A stretch of DNA of 64,000 nt from positions 1,180,001-1,244,000 of the forward strand of contig JAQFVV010012497.1 of the NCBI GenBank assembly GCA_028023455.1, in the 5' to 3' direction. Below are positions 63,851-64,000 of this stretch, piece after piece. How positions within the stretch are numbered: the first letter of the stretch is position 1; every line of letters begins with the position of its first letter. The translations under genes were made by a program, and so were the position numbers. This DNA comes from Epiperipatus broadwayi (Eukaryota; Onychophora; Udeonychophora; Euonychophora; Peripatidae). The notes beneath the pieces were generated by a model that did not search any database, was not told the origin of the DNA, and saw only the letters and a list, made by a program, of their open reading frames with translations.

Positions 63851-64000
63851 TTTTTTATTAATGAATTTTTATTATTAAATTTTATTTTTATTATTAAAAT
63901 TTTGCAATAATTATTTTGTATTTTATTTCTTTCTCTTAATTATATATTTTTATATACTTTATATAGCACGTAAAACTTGTGTAGAATATGCCATAAAAAT

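Larger units (their letters stand above)
57870..64000 (+). mobile_element. hAT transposon (EPM2AIP1/GTF2IRD2-like), interrupted, runs off window
   Basis: The left end CAGTAAACTAATGCAACTCT with AGAGCCGCATGTGGCTCT just inside is typical of this hAT group. Transposase fragments lie at 58700-59215 and 62555-63850, split by about 3.3 kb of later insertions. The right terminus is not recognised and is probably beyond the window. Confidence 0.8.

Overview
This is an AT-rich (roughly three quarters A+T by eye) metazoan intergenic region with no complete host gene that I can recognise. Degenerate TTAGGG repeats, EPM2AIP1/GTF2IRD2-like and ZBED5-like hAT transposases, a Ty3/gypsy element, an APE-type LINE, and long GATA and ACAT microsatellites point to a non-arthropod, non-nematode invertebrate. 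A cephalopod-like or other lophotrochozoan genome, or a cnidarian, would fit. Species cannot be fixed from the sequence.

Layout. 1-8 kb: a TA-flanked MITE (1226-1636), then the longer of two LINE copies (about 1660-5225), then featureless AT-rich DNA. 8-20 kb: foldback elements, scattered SINE-like copies, a 1.1 kb element with GC-rich hairpins (12451-13543) and a TTAA-flanked piggyBac-type MITE (16422-16541). 20.6-28.1 kb: a Ty3/gypsy element with two LTRs, a decayed RT-RNaseH-integrase pol, a polypurine tract, and a 2.9 kb LTR-like element nested inside integrase. 28-39 kb: one small possible secreted ORF, two large foldback structures, a 98-99 bp tandem satellite abutting an interstitial telomere-like tract, then SINE copies. 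39.6-43 kb: a palindromic foldback split by a second copy of the 2.9 kb LTR-like element. 43-49 kb: hairpins, microsatellites and a small MITE. 49-53 kb: remains of a minus-strand LTR element invaded by a ZBED5-like hAT with an 8-bp target duplication, itself carrying a LINE 3' fragment. 54.3-56.4 kb: second LINE copy. 57.9-64 kb: an EPM2AIP1/GTF2IRD2-like hAT whose transposase is split by about 3.3 kb of insertions, including a third, shorter member (2.0 kb) of the long LTR-like family.

The most interesting result is that LTR-like family (23789-26713, 39930-42842, 60252-62286). All members run TG...CA. Two are flanked by exact 4-bp target duplications, confirmed because removing them restores the interrupted host element. 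All three begin with a terminal hairpin that appears to be kept by paired base changes, and all have a TATA-like box about 600 bp in. No coding body was found for the family, so it may be solo LTRs or a non-autonomous element. All coding remnants in the window are broken, so the window reads as layered transposon insertions rather than a working gene cluster.
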